Source of the DNA: Dinoroseobacter sp049801095 | Lineage (GTDB): Bacteria; Pseudomonadota; Alphaproteobacteria; Rhodobacterales; Rhodobacteraceae | DNA: 64,000 nt | Assembly (NCBI RefSeq): GCF_049801095.1 | Contig: NZ_JBNAGH010000003.1 | Location: 310,001 to 374,000 of the forward strand | Direction: 5' to 3' | Part shown: in pieces, positions 8,157-17,691 of the stretch | Layout of the letters: every line of letters starts with the position of its first letter | Position numbering within the stretch: the stretch's first letter is position 1 | Made by a program: the position numbers and the translations under genes | Notes under the pieces: generated by a model | The model's input: only the letters and a program-made list of their open reading frames with translations | What the model was told of the DNA's origin: nothing | The model's database searches: none

Positions 8157-9745
8157 TGCAGAAATCCCTGATCTTGCTTGATCATATCCGCGGCCTTCTC
8201 GCCGATCATGATCGATGGAGCATTGGTGTTGGAGGAGTTGACCTGCGGCATGACCGAGGCATCGGCCACACGCAGCCCGTCAATCCCGTTGAAGCGCAGG
8301 CGCGGGTCGAGCACCGCCTCGGCGTCGCTGCCCATCCGGCAGGTGCCCGCGCAATGGTGCGAGGTCTTGGAATGGGCGCAGATGAAATCGAAATACTCCG
8401 CATCCGTGCGCACGCCCGGCCCCGGCAGCCGTTCGGCCAGGATGAAGGGTCTCAGCGCGTCCTGGGCGAGGATCTCCTGCACCAGTTTCAGGCCGCGGAT
8501 CGACATCTCGCGATCATAGGGGTCCGACAGGTAATTCGGGTCGATCAGGGGGATATCGGCGGGGTTATCGCTCTGCAGGCGGACCGTGCCCCGCGACCGG
8601 GGCCGCAGATGGCAGGCATTCAGCGTCACACCGCCATTGGGCATCGCCTCGACCCCCGCCTCGATCCCCGTCCCGAGCCCCAGATGCATCTGGATATCCG
8701 GCGAGCGCGCGTTTTCGTCCGCGTACCAGAAGCCGCCCGTCTCAAAGAGGCTGGAGGCCACCGGCCCCTTCCGCGTCAGGAGGTATTGCAGCCCGGCGAG
8801 CGCCGAAAGATGCAGCTTGGCAAAGCGGTCATAGGTATGAGGGCCTGTCACTTCGCAAATCGCGTAGAGATCGAGATGATCCTGCAGGTTCGACCCCACC
8901 CCGGGCTGGTCATAGACCACATCGATGCCCAAGGGGCGCAGCGCCTCCGCCGGGCCGATCCCCGAAAGCTGCAGGAGCCGGGGCGACCCGATTGCCCCCG
9001 AGGACAGGATCACCTCGCGATCCGCGGTGATCTTCGTGCCATCGGCCATCTCGACCCCGGTGGCCCGCCCGTTCTCCACCGTGATCCGACGCACCTGCGC
9101 CTGCAGCTGGATCGTCAGGTTCGGTCGCTTCTTGGCGGGGCCGAGAAAGGCCATCGCCGCGGAGGAGCGCCGCGCATTGCGCTGGGTCAGCTGATAGTAC
9201 CCCGCCCCGTCGGGCTTGGCGCCATTCACATCGGTGGTCTTGGGGATCCCGAGCTCGCCAGCCGCTGCGATAAACGCGTCACAGATCGGCAGGGGTGCCG
9301 AGGGCATGGAGACGCCGAGCGGGCCGCCCTTGCCGTGGAACTCGCCCCCATAGGTATCGTTATCCTCGGATTTCTTGAAATAGGGCAGCACCTCTGCATA
9401 GCTCCAGCCCTCGCAACCCATCTGCCGCCATTCGTCGTAATCCTGCGCGGATCCACGGGTGTAAATCTGCGCATTGATCGCCGAGCCGCCGCCGATCACC
9501 TTGGCCTGGGTATAGGTGAAAACCCGATCCTGCATCGCCCTTTGCGGCGTGGTCGACCACCCCCAGGAGCCGATGCCCTTGGTCATCTTCGCAAAGCCCG
9601 CAGGCAGGTGAAAGAACGGGTGGCGGTCGCCGCCCCCGGCCTCGAGCAGCAGGACCGAGGCCTCCGGGATCTCGCTGAGCCGCGCGGCCAGGACCGAGCC
9701 CGCCGAGCCCCCACCGATCACGATGAAATCATACCCTTGCGCCAT
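8153..9745 (-). CDS. GMC-family FAD-dependent oxidoreductase (choline dehydrogenase-like)
   Basis: A 530-residue glucose-methanol-choline oxidoreductase. The FAD-binding GGGSAG is at residues 11-16, followed by the GMC signature around SAINAQIYTRGSAQDYDEW. The C-terminal catalytic pair is present: His in SHHCAGTCRMG and Asn in NTNAPSIMIGEKAAD. It resembles choline and other alcohol dehydrogenases of the BetA branch, but betaine-pathway partners are absent. In this array it more likely oxidises a polyol or sugar. It lies 9 bp after the SDR gene and overlaps the Dabb gene by 4 bp. Confidence 0.9.
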   Translation of the reverse strand: MAQGYDFIVIGGGSAGSVLAARLSEIPEASVLLLEAGGGDRHPFFHLPAGFAKMTKGIGSWGWSTTPQRAMQDRVFTYTQAKVIGGGSAINAQIYTRGSAQDYDEWRQMGCEGWSYAEVLPYFKKSEDNDTYGGEFHGKGGPLGVSMPSAPLPICDAFIAAAGELGIPKTTDVNGAKPDGAGYYQLTQRNARRSSAAMAFLGPAKKRPNLTIQLQAQVRRITVENGRATGVEMADGTKITADREVILSSGAIGSPRLLQLSGIGPAEALRPLGIDVVYDQPGVGSNLQDHLDLYAICEVTGPHTYDRFAKLHLSALAGLQYLLTRKGPVASSLFETGGFWYADENARSPDIQMHLGLGTGIEAGVEAMPNGGVTLNACHLRPRSRGTVRLQSDNPADIPLIDPNYLSDPYDREMSIRGLKLVQEILAQDALRPFILAERLPGPGVRTDAEYFDFICAHSKTSHHCAGTCRMGSDAEAVLDPRLRFNGIDGLRVADASVMPQVNSSNTNAPSIMIGEKAADMIKQDQGFLQ

Positions 9746-9754
9746 GTCTGGCCC

Positions 9755-10513
9755 TCACAATCTGGCAATGGACAGCCCACCATCGACGGGAATGACCGCG
9801 CCGGTGGCAAAGGGCATCTGACCGGAGACCAGGGGCAGCACCACCTGGCCGATATCCTGGGGCTCTCCCCAGCGTCTGGCGGGGACGAGCCCATTCTCAA
9901 TCCGGGGCGTGTAGCTGTCTCGGGTCCCGGCGGTCATGTCTGTGGCGATGATCCCCGGGCGCAGCTCGAAAACACCGATGCCTTCGGGCGCAAGGCGCAG
10001 GGCATAGAGCGTGCTCATCATCGAAGCGCCCGCCTTGGAGACGCAGTATTCCGCCCGCTCGACTGAAGCCATGGCGGCACTGACCGAGGTGATGAAGATG
10101 ATCGCGCGGTAGGTCTCGCCAGGCTGGGCGCACATACGCCGCGCCACCTCTTGGGTCAGAAAGAACGCCCCGCGCAAGTTCACATCCATCACCAGATCGA
10201 AGCTCTCGGGTGCCATCTCCAGCATGTCGCCCCGCTTGGGCGCCCCCATGCCCGCATTGTTGATCAGCGTGGTGACCGGTCCCAGATCCCCCTCGATCCG
10301 GTCCAGGAGCGCGGGCACCGCATCTGTCTTGCGGATGTCATGCTGGTAGTAACGCGCCCGGGCTCCGAGCTCCGCAAGGGCGCGCGTCACGGACGCGTCG
10401 TTTGGACCGGGGAGCGAGGCAATCGCGATGTCAAAGCCCGCCCCTACAAGCTCGGTCGCGATGGCCAGCCCGATCCCCTGCTGCCCGCCCGTGATCAGCG
10501 CCACCCCACTCAT
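9755..10513 (-). CDS. short-chain dehydrogenase/reductase (3-oxoacyl-ACP reductase-like)
   Basis: A 252-residue classical SDR. The nucleotide-binding GGQQGIG is at residues 9-15, NNAG follows near residue 86, the catalytic Ser is in ITSVSAA and YCVSK supplies Tyr and Lys; the C-terminus ends VIPVDGGL. Such enzymes oxidise or reduce a hydroxyl/keto group with NAD(P), and members in sugar operons often act on sugar acids or keto-sugars. The start overlaps the stop of the 498-residue GMC gene by 4 bp. It is sandwiched between the two GMC genes, suggesting sequential oxidation steps. Confidence 0.9.
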   Translation of the reverse strand: MSGVALITGGQQGIGLAIATELVGAGFDIAIASLPGPNDASVTRALAELGARARYYQHDIRKTDAVPALLDRIEGDLGPVTTLINNAGMGAPKRGDMLEMAPESFDLVMDVNLRGAFFLTQEVARRMCAQPGETYRAIIFITSVSAAMASVERAEYCVSKAGASMMSTLYALRLAPEGIGVFELRPGIIATDMTAGTRDSYTPRIENGLVPARRWGEPQDIGQVVLPLVSGQMPFATGAVIPVDGGLSIARL

Positions 10514-12006
10514 GCCGCGAACTCCGTTTCGGTAATGTGGCGGCCCGCCCGCAAAGCCAGCGCCGCGATGGTAAGCGCCGGGTTCACCGCAGCCGATGTG
10601 GGCAGGACCGACGCGTCAATGATGAACAGGTTCTTGTGGTCATGGCTCCGGCAGAAGACGTCCACGACGCTGGTCTCCGGATCGCGGCCCATCCGCGCCG
10701 TGCCGCATTGGTGCGACGGCGTGCGCCGGTCGAAGGCCTGGGACAGCACGATCGGGAAACCTGCCTGCCGCAGCTTGCCCTTGAGGGTCTTGACCAGCTG
10801 CAGATGCGCCTCCCAGTTGGAGCGCTGCCAGTCGAGCTTGATCTGCCCGTCCGTCAGGGTCACGCGGCTGTCGGGATTGGGCAGGTCCTCGGACATGGCA
10901 TAGAGGTCAACGCTGCGCGCCGCGACCGCCCCCGCCAACCAGCGCGGCAGCTTGGAATTGGCCGCAAGGATCGGCCCGGTGATCTTGCCGAGGAGCTGGA
11001 TATTCCCAAGCGGTGGTGCGTCCGGGCCGTCACCGAGATAGTAGTCATTGACCATCAACGTCTTCTGATAGACCGCGCGGTTCCGGCGCAGCGGATGCAG
11101 GGCGAGCACCGCCGAGCAGTTGTGGTTCATGAAATTCCGCCCCACCTGATCAGACAGGTTGGCGAGCCCCGTGGGGCAATCGTCATTGGCCGAAGCCAGG
11201 AGGAGCGCGGCACTCTGCACCGCGCCACAGGCAAGCACCACAAGGCCCGGGGCAAGGCTCTCTACCTGCCCTGCCCGCTCGAAGGTCACTCCGGTGATCC
11301 GCCCGTCCGGCGCAGCTTCGAGCCGGGTGACGCGAGCCCCGCAGCAAAGCTCCACATTCGGATGGGCCAGCGCTGCGGCGAGACCGCAGGTCTCCGCATC
11401 CATCTTGCCGCCGCAAGTGTCCGGATAGCCGTCCCAGGTGGTGTCCCCCGCAGCCCGCCAGGTCGCAAGATCGACCCCCAAAGGCAGGCTCGCCGGTGAC
11501 AACCCGACCCGGCTCAGCCGAGTTCGCAAATCCGCGATGTCGGGCTCATCCGGCACAGGCGCGTGCGGATACGTTCCGGAATGGGGCGGCTCGGTCGGAT
11601 CCTCGCCCAGGGTGCCGCGAACGTGATACATCGCCTCGGCGGCCTGATAGTCGGGCTCCAGATCGCCGTAGACGAGCGGCCATCCGGGGGTCGATCCCCC
11701 GGGATGGGCGCGCCCCTCGAAATCCTCCGCCCGGTAACGGATCAGAACCGCGCCATAAAACTTCGAATTCCCACCCACATTGTAAAAATTGCCGGGATTG
11801 AAAGGCCGGTCCTGCCCATCGAGCCAGCGTTCTTCCGGTCGAAAATGGCCATCCCCAAAGATCGCGCCCGCATCCCGGTCCTGGGGCGACGGGCGCAGGT
11901 GCTCCCCCCGTTCCAGGATCAGGATCCGTCGCCCGCTGGGCGCCAGCGCCGCCGCAAGGGTCGCGCCGCCCATGCCGGAGCCGATTATGACCACATCCGG
12001 TTGCAT
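10510..12006 (-). CDS. GMC-family oxidoreductase (glucoside dehydrogenase-like)
   Basis: A 498-residue flavoprotein with GSGMGG (residues 9-14) at the N-terminus and the C-terminal GMC motif SHQCGTARMG followed by a conserved Asn in AAVNPALTIAALALRAG. This branch resembles pyranose/glucoside 3-dehydrogenase large subunits and related membrane or cytoplasmic sugar dehydrogenases more than choline dehydrogenase. No small gamma subunit or cytochrome partner is encoded nearby. It starts in a TGATG overlap with the stop of the ABC ATPase gene, so translation is coupled with transport. Oxidation of an imported sugar or glycoside is the natural reading; the substrate is not determined. Confidence 0.87.
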   Translation of the reverse strand: MQPDVVIIGSGMGGATLAAALAPSGRRILILERGEHLRPSPQDRDAGAIFGDGHFRPEERWLDGQDRPFNPGNFYNVGGNSKFYGAVLIRYRAEDFEGRAHPGGSTPGWPLVYGDLEPDYQAAEAMYHVRGTLGEDPTEPPHSGTYPHAPVPDEPDIADLRTRLSRVGLSPASLPLGVDLATWRAAGDTTWDGYPDTCGGKMDAETCGLAAALAHPNVELCCGARVTRLEAAPDGRITGVTFERAGQVESLAPGLVVLACGAVQSAALLLASANDDCPTGLANLSDQVGRNFMNHNCSAVLALHPLRRNRAVYQKTLMVNDYYLGDGPDAPPLGNIQLLGKITGPILAANSKLPRWLAGAVAARSVDLYAMSEDLPNPDSRVTLTDGQIKLDWQRSNWEAHLQLVKTLKGKLRQAGFPIVLSQAFDRRTPSHQCGTARMGRDPETSVVDVFCRSHDHKNLFIIDASVLPTSAAVNPALTIAALALRAGRHITETEFAA

Positions 12007-13118
12007 CAGGGGGCGATACGGCTCTCGGTTTCAGGATCGAAGGCCACGGCCTTCTCCATGTTCACCGCGAAAGTGAAATCGATTCCCGGCTTGACCTCGG
12101 CATCCGAGCGCATCCGCGCGATCACATCCTTGCCGCCGAGCATCATCGATACGAAAGTGTCCGACCCCGCAGGCTCCGTCACCACGATCCGGTTCGTCAG
12201 CTGCGCGATGTTGGAGGATTTCCGATCCGCCGCGTCCTCGTCCGTGATCGTCTCGGGCCGGATCCCGAGCAGGATCTCCCGCCCGTCCCAGGCGGCCATG
12301 TTGTCCTGACTGAAGGGCAGCGCGCAAAGGCTGCCATCATGGAGCGTGACCTGCGCCACGGGCTTGCCATTCTCCATGGCTACCTTGGCCGGCACCACAT
12401 TCATCGCAGGCGAACCCATGAAGGTCGCCACGAAGATATTGGCGGGCGTGTCATAGATCTCTTGCGGAGTGCCGAGCTGCTGGACATAGCCCCCATTCAT
12501 CACCGCAATCCGGGTCGAGAGGGTCATCGCCTCGATCTGGTCATGAGTCACATAAACGATGGTGGTCCCGAGCTTCTGGTGAAGCTTCTTGATCTCCGTG
12601 CGCATATCCACGCGCAGCTTGGCATCGAGGTTCGAGAGAGGCTCGTCAAAAAGGAAGACATCCGGGTTCCGCACCAGGGCGCGCCCCATGGCAACCCGCT
12701 GCCGCTGGCCGCCCGAGAGGGCACCGGGCTTGCGGTCCAGAAGCTGTTCGATCTGCAAGAGCTTGGCGACCTCGTTCATCGCCTTGTCCCGCTCGTCCTT
12801 GGGCACACCATGCATCTCGAGCCCGAAGGTGATGTTCTTGCCGACGGTCATATTCGGGTAGAGCGCGTAGGACTGGAACACCATCGCGATATTACGCTTG
12901 GACGGATGGACCCCGTTCATCACCACATCCTTGATGCGGATCTCGCCGCTGGAGATCTCTTCCAGCCCGGCGATCATGTTGAGAAGCGTGGATTTTCCGC
13001 AACCCGACGGCCCCACAAGGACAAGAAACTCGCCCTCCTGCACCGAGATATCCACCTTGTGCAGAACCTCGACCGCGCCATAGGACTTCGTGGTGTTGTC
13101 GATATCAAGAAAACCCAT
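12006..13118 (-). CDS. sugar ABC transporter ATP-binding protein (MalK/UgpC type)
   Basis: A 370-residue ATPase with Walker A GPSGCGKST at 36-44, signature LSGGQ at 134-138 and Walker B FLFDEP at 155-160. The C-terminal 130 residues form the regulatory OB-type domain typical of MalK/UgpC (for example REILLGIRPETI). It should energise the two permeases encoded upstream. The start at 13118 lies 51 bp after the second binding-protein gene; ten further upstream codons are possible but lack a better ribosome site. The intergenic gap contains the palindrome GGGGCGCGCCCC. Confidence 0.92.
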   Translation of the reverse strand: MGFLDIDNTTKSYGAVEVLHKVDISVQEGEFLVLVGPSGCGKSTLLNMIAGLEEISSGEIRIKDVVMNGVHPSKRNIAMVFQSYALYPNMTVGKNITFGLEMHGVPKDERDKAMNEVAKLLQIEQLLDRKPGALSGGQRQRVAMGRALVRNPDVFLFDEPLSNLDAKLRVDMRTEIKKLHQKLGTTIVYVTHDQIEAMTLSTRIAVMNGGYVQQLGTPQEIYDTPANIFVATFMGSPAMNVVPAKVAMENGKPVAQVTLHDGSLCALPFSQDNMAAWDGREILLGIRPETITDEDAADRKSSNIAQLTNRIVVTEPAGSDTFVSMMLGGKDVIARMRSDAEVKPGIDFTFAVNMEKAVAFDPETESRIAP

Positions 13119-13169
13119 ATCTCTCGCTCCGGTTGGGACGGGGCGCACGCGGGGCGCGCCCCATTGGGG

Positions 13170-14420
13170 TTAGAGGGCCAGTTCGACGGCTTCGGCAAGC
13201 TGCTCGACCGCGTCGTCCGGGCTCATGTCTGTGTTGAAGAACTCCGTCACCACATCGGTGACCGCGCCAACGACGCTGGCCTGTGCGGCATGGGTTCCGG
13301 CGAAGGTGGGCACGGCGGTACCCGCCGCATCGGTCTCGGCAAAGGCGGCAGCCGTGGCCTGAGCGCAGGCGTCGAGTGCGGACATATCCGCATCCACCCG
13401 CGCCGGGATCGCACCCTTGGCCTGATTGAACGCCACCTGAACCTGCGGATCCATGATCGCGCTGGCGAGCGTTGCCTGCGCCGAGGCTGCATCCTCATCG
13501 GGCTGGGTAAAGAAGCTCAGGGAGTTCACCAGATAGACAAACCCGCCCTCGGCGGTCTTCGGCACCGGAATACAGGCGAAATCCTCGCCCGGTAGCTTGC
13601 CCGCATTGGTGAACTCGCCCTTGGCCCAGTCGCCCATGATCTGCATGGCGGCCTCGCCATTGATCACCATGGCCGTGGCCAGGTTCCAATCACGACCTGA
13701 GAAATTGTCGTCCACCATGCCGCGGATCGCGGCCATCTGGGCAAAGACCGCCTTCATGGCGTCCGATTGCAGCGCGTCGGGATCGAGATCGACCAGCGCC
13801 TTGCGATAGAACTCCGCGCCGCCGATGCCGAGGGCCAGGGCTTCGAACATATAGGCTTCCTGCCAAGCCTGCCCGCCATGGGCGATGGGCACGATGCCTG
13901 CCTCGACAAAACGCGGCGCGAGCGCGTTGAACTCCTCCCAGCTGGAGGGATAGGCCGCGCCGATCTTGTCGAAGGCCGCCTTGGAGGCCCAGATCATATC
14001 CGTCCGGTGCACATTGGTGGGGGCGGCCACATAGGCCCCGTTGATCTTGTTGAAATCCTGCACGGCCTGGGGGAGCACGGCGTCCCAACCCTCGGCCTCC
14101 GCCACGGCGTTCACATCGCCCAGAATGCCTTCATTGGCCCAATCGATGATATTCTGGCCCAGCATCAGCATGGCTGCCGGGGGATCGCCTGCTGCGATCC
14201 GCGCTTGCAGGGCGGTCTTGGCCTGATCGCCACCGCCGCCCGCGACCGGGGCATCCTCCCAGCCGACGCCATTCGCGGTGACCTTGTCCTTGATCACGTT
14301 CAGAGCGGCGGCTTCCCCGCCAGACGTCCAGAAGTGCATCACCTCCACATTCGGCTCGGCCTGGGCCAGAGCGGTGGAAAGTAACAGACTGGTCACAGAG
14401 AGCTTGGCAATTCTGTTCAT
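13170..14420 (-). CDS. sugar-binding protein of the ABC importer, second paralogue
   Basis: A 416-residue extracytoplasmic solute-binding protein with a Sec signal peptide (residues 1 to about 20, ending LSTALAQA). The mature protein opens EVMHFWTSGGEAAALNVIKDK and contains APVAGGGGDQAKTALQAR, the pattern seen in glucose/mannose-type binding proteins. It is clearly paralogous to the other binding protein at 16393-17649: shared blocks include HGGQAWQ, NFSGRDWNLATAMVINGEA and MGDWAKGEF. Binding-site neighbours differ (for example PTNVHRTDMIWAS versus PVNVHSTNWVWAN), which suggests a different ligand or affinity. It sits between the permease genes and the ATPase gene, an unusual extra position. 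Confidence 0.9.
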   Translation of the reverse strand: MNRIAKLSVTSLLLSTALAQAEPNVEVMHFWTSGGEAAALNVIKDKVTANGVGWEDAPVAGGGGDQAKTALQARIAAGDPPAAMLMLGQNIIDWANEGILGDVNAVAEAEGWDAVLPQAVQDFNKINGAYVAAPTNVHRTDMIWASKAAFDKIGAAYPSSWEEFNALAPRFVEAGIVPIAHGGQAWQEAYMFEALALGIGGAEFYRKALVDLDPDALQSDAMKAVFAQMAAIRGMVDDNFSGRDWNLATAMVINGEAAMQIMGDWAKGEFTNAGKLPGEDFACIPVPKTAEGGFVYLVNSLSFFTQPDEDAASAQATLASAIMDPQVQVAFNQAKGAIPARVDADMSALDACAQATAAAFAETDAAGTAVPTFAGTHAAQASVVGAVTDVVTEFFNTDMSPDDAVEQLAEAVELAL

Positions 14421-14480
14421 TTGTGGTGTCCCTCAAGTGTTGAGGTCGGCTTGCGCACCGACGGTTGACGATCTTGACAT

Positions 14481-14512
14481 GGTCGGGAAGCGGCTCCACC
14501 CGCGTCCCGACC
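14481..14512 (-). other. strong intercistronic hairpin before the second binding-protein gene
   Basis: GGTCGGGA at 14481-14488 pairs with TCCCGACC at 14505-14512, with an inner GCGG/CCGC stem. It occupies the 105-bp gap between the second permease gene and the downstream binding-protein gene. It could be a partial terminator or an RNA-stability element that sets different levels of permease and binding protein. Confidence 0.5.
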
Positions 14513-14525
14513 TCCGAAAAACGCG

Positions 14526-15407
14526 TTATCCTTTCACTGAGCCCGCCATGAGGCCGCGCACGAAGTAGCGACCGGCCACGATATAGACGAGCAGGGTTGG
14601 CATCGCCGCGAGGATCGCCCCGGCGAAATGGACGTTGTATTCCTTCACCCCCGTGGAAGACTGCACGAGGTTGTTCAGCGCCACGGTCATGGGTTGTGAG
14701 TTGGCATCCGCAAAGGAGGCCCCGAAAAGGAAGTCGTTCCAGATATTGGTGAACTGCCAGATGATCGAGACCACGGCGATCGGCCCCGAGGAGGGCAGCA
14801 GGATCCGCCAGAAGATCTGGAAGAACCCGGCGCCGTCGATCTGCGCGGCGCGCACCAACTCGGTCGGGAAGACAGCGTAGTAGTTGCGGAAATAGAGCGT
14901 GGTGAACCCGATCCCGTAGACCACATGCACCAGCGCCAGACCCCAGGTGGTGCCCGCCAGACCCATCAGGCCCAGCATCCGCGCCATGGGGATCAGCACG
15001 ATCTGGAACGGGATGAAGCAGGCAAAGAGCATCAGCCCAAAGAGGATCGTATCCCCGCGGAACCGCCACTTGGTCAGCACATAGCCGTTCAGCGCCCCGA
15101 GGATGGTCGAGACGATCACCGCCGGCACCACCATCTTGATGGAGTTCCAGAAGTACGGCGAGAGCCCCGTGGGATCGACGCCGATCTGCGCCGAGGACCA
15201 GGCTTTGGCCCAGGGCTCCAGCGTGAAGACCTGGGGCAGGTTCATCATGCCCCCGCCGGTGATCTCCTCCAGCGGTTTCACGGAGTTCACCAGCATCACG
15301 TAGAGCGGCAGCAGGTAGAACAGCGCAAAGAGCAGCAGGACGAGGTAAATCAGGGTGCGAACCGCGCGGCCCGTGCGAATGGCAGTGTCTTGGCTTGCGA
15401 CAGACAT
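14526..15407 (-). CDS. sugar ABC transporter permease (second subunit)
   Basis: A 293-residue inner-membrane protein with about six hydrophobic helices and the EAA loop ELVRAAQIDGAGFFQIFWRI that docks onto the ATPase. It belongs to the MalG/GtsC-like class. Start and stop of adjacent genes overlap as TGATG: the ATG is at 15405-15407 and the stop of the first permease gene at 15407-15409. An in-frame GTG one codon earlier is possible. It pairs with the first permease and the UgpC-type ATPase. Confidence 0.9.
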   Translation of the reverse strand: MSVASQDTAIRTGRAVRTLIYLVLLLFALFYLLPLYVMLVNSVKPLEEITGGGMMNLPQVFTLEPWAKAWSSAQIGVDPTGLSPYFWNSIKMVVPAVIVSTILGALNGYVLTKWRFRGDTILFGLMLFACFIPFQIVLIPMARMLGLMGLAGTTWGLALVHVVYGIGFTTLYFRNYYAVFPTELVRAAQIDGAGFFQIFWRILLPSSGPIAVVSIIWQFTNIWNDFLFGASFADANSQPMTVALNNLVQSSTGVKEYNVHFAGAILAAMPTLLVYIVAGRYFVRGLMAGSVKG

Positions 15408-16300
15408 CACTTCTTCTCCCGCAATTCGGCATAGAGATAGGGGATCATGATGGCGGCAATCGTCATCAGCATGATCACGGCCGAGGCCGCACCGATCCCC
15501 ATCTGGTTCCGCGTGAAGGTGTAGGAATACATGAAGGTGGCGGGCAGCTCGGTGGCCCGCCCGGGCCCGCCACCCGTGAGCGCGATCACCAGATCAAAGG
15601 TCTTGATCGCCAGATGGCTCAGGATCACGAAGGCCGAGAGGAAGGCCGGGCGCAGCTGCGGGATGATGATCCGACGATAGAGGTTCCAGTTCGAGGCGCC
15701 ATCCATCTGCGCGGCCTTGAGGATCTCGTTGTCGATCCCGCGCAACCCGGCGAGGAACATGGCCATGACAAATCCGCTGGTCTGCCAGACCGCCGCGAGC
15801 ACCACCGTATAGATCGCGAAATCGCGGTTCTTGATCCAGTCGAACTGGAAGGTTTCCCAACCCCAGCTCTGCATGACGTTCTCGAGCCCGATGCCCGGAT
15901 CGAGGAACCATTTCCACGCGGTGCCGGTCACGATGAAGCTCAGCGCCATGGGATAGAGGTAGATGGTCCGCAGCATGCCCTCGGCGCGGATCTTCTGGTC
16001 AAGGAAGATCGCCAGGCCCAGCCCGAGGCAGGTGCAGATCCCGATATAGAGCGCCGCGAAGACCCCCATATTGGTGAGCGAGATCTCCCAGTGGCTGAGG
16101 CGCCAGAGCTTGGAGTAATTCTCCCAGCCGACCCAGCCATAGGAGGGCAGCAGGCGACTGTCCGTGAAGGACAGGTAGACCGAAAAGAGAATGAACCCGT
16201 AGACGAAGACCAGGATCATCGCCAGCGATGGCGACAGGATCAGCTTGGGCAACCAGACCTGTAGTCGCGTCTTGAAATCCGCGTTGGCTTCTAACGCCAT
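15407..16300 (-). CDS. sugar ABC transporter permease (first subunit)
   Basis: A 297-residue MalF/GtsB-like permease with an N-terminal hydrophobic helix at about residues 20-42 and several further helices. The EAA loop reads EILKAAQMDGASNWNLYRRI. ATG 16300 follows a G-rich ribosome site; the GTG one codon earlier is less likely. It lies 92 bp after the first binding-protein gene and overlaps the second permease gene in a TGATG. Confidence 0.9.
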   Translation of the reverse strand: MALEANADFKTRLQVWLPKLILSPSLAMILVFVYGFILFSVYLSFTDSRLLPSYGWVGWENYSKLWRLSHWEISLTNMGVFAALYIGICTCLGLGLAIFLDQKIRAEGMLRTIYLYPMALSFIVTGTAWKWFLDPGIGLENVMQSWGWETFQFDWIKNRDFAIYTVVLAAVWQTSGFVMAMFLAGLRGIDNEILKAAQMDGASNWNLYRRIIIPQLRPAFLSAFVILSHLAIKTFDLVIALTGGGPGRATELPATFMYSYTFTRNQMGIGAASAVIMLMTIAAIMIPYLYAELREKK

Positions 16301-16392
16301 CACACCCCCCTTTGGATCTTAGAGTTGTTGAGTAGGGCCGCCGGGACGGCAGGGTGATGGAGCGACCCGCCGGGCCGCCCCATCGGGGAGGA

Positions 16393-17649
16393 TCACTTCG
16401 CGATCGACACCGCGTCCACGAGCTCGGCCACAGCTTCCTCGCTGTCGAACTCACCGTTGAAATGCGCGGTCACCACGTCATAGACCGCGTTTTTCACCGA
16501 GGCCGGGGCCGCGTGACCATGGGCCATGGAGCCAAAAAGGTTGCCCGAGGCTGCAGCGGCGGCGAGATCGGCCATGCCTTTCTTGCCGCACGCATCAAAC
16601 GCCTCGTCCGAGACATCCGTGCGCGCCGGGACCGAGCCCTTGACCACGTTAAACGCCGACTGGAAGGACGGGGACAGGATGGCCGAGGCCAGTGCTGCCT
16701 GCTCATCCGAGACCGCGCCGCCCTGATCGAACATCATGAACTGGTCCGCGTTGAAGGTGACCTGCTCGGCCGTGCCCGGGAAGCGGAAGCAGAGGAAGTC
16801 CTGATCCGGCACCTTGCCTGCGTTCAGGAACTCACCCTTGGCCCAGTCGCCCATCATCTGGAAACCGGCTTCGCCATTGATGACCATGGCCGTGGCGAGG
16901 TTCCAGTCGCGGCCCGAGAAGTTCTCGTCCACATTGGCGCGGATCACATCCATGCGCTCAAAGGCTTCCTGCATCTTTGCTCCGCCGAGCACGTCCTCGT
17001 CGAGATCGATGAAGGCCGCCTGGTAACCGTCCGGACCCAGCACAGACATGGCGACCGCGTCAAAGACCGTCGCATCCTGCCAGGCCTGACCGCCATGGGC
17101 GATCGGCGTGATGCCCGCCGCTTTCAGGGTTTCCAGCGCGGCGGTGAACTCGTCCCAGGTGGTCGGCACGGCGATCCCGTTGGCATCGAGCACGGCCTTG
17201 TTGGCCCAGACCCAGTTGGTCGAGTGCACATTCACCGGGGCGGAGACCCACTTGCCGTCGATCTTGGCAAATTCCTGCAGGGCGGAGGGTACCACGTCGT
17301 CCCAGCCTTCCTGAGCCGCCACGGTGTTCAGATCCGCGAGCGAGCCCTGCTTGGCCCAGTCCACGATGTCAAAGCCGAGGCCCTGCACGGCGGTCGGCGC
17401 ATTGCCCGCCGTGACACGCGCGCGCAGCACGGTCATCGCCTGCTCGCCGCCACCGCCGGCGACCGGCATGTCGGTCCAGCCGATGCCCTGACCCTCAAGG
17501 TCCTCCTTCAGGACGTTCAGCGCCGCCGCTTCCCCGCCCGAGGTCCACCAGTGCAACACCTCCACGCCGTTGTCCTGCGCAGATGCCGCGCCGCCACTGA
17601 TCATCAGGACGAGCGCAAGGGCTGTGTTGGTCTTCAAGATCGAACGCAT
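16393..17649 (-). CDS. sugar-binding protein of the ABC importer, first paralogue
   Basis: A 418-residue binding protein with a signal peptide (residues 1 to about 24, ending GGAASA before QDNGVEV). The mature start EVLHWWTSGGEAAALNVLKED and the block MPVAGGGGEQAMTVLRAR place it with glucose/mannose-type carbohydrate-binding proteins. GGGAGGA sits 6 bases before ATG 17649. It occupies the usual place of the binding protein, before the permease genes, and starts 42 bp after the aldehyde dehydrogenase stop. A paralogue is encoded three genes further along the same array. Confidence 0.92.
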   Translation of the reverse strand: MRSILKTNTALALVLMISGGAASAQDNGVEVLHWWTSGGEAAALNVLKEDLEGQGIGWTDMPVAGGGGEQAMTVLRARVTAGNAPTAVQGLGFDIVDWAKQGSLADLNTVAAQEGWDDVVPSALQEFAKIDGKWVSAPVNVHSTNWVWANKAVLDANGIAVPTTWDEFTAALETLKAAGITPIAHGGQAWQDATVFDAVAMSVLGPDGYQAAFIDLDEDVLGGAKMQEAFERMDVIRANVDENFSGRDWNLATAMVINGEAGFQMMGDWAKGEFLNAGKVPDQDFLCFRFPGTAEQVTFNADQFMMFDQGGAVSDEQAALASAILSPSFQSAFNVVKGSVPARTDVSDEAFDACGKKGMADLAAAAASGNLFGSMAHGHAAPASVKNAVYDVVTAHFNGEFDSEEAVAELVDAVSIAK

Positions 17650-17691
17650 TTGGTATCCTCCCATTGTGCATTCAGGTTTTATGCCCACGCT

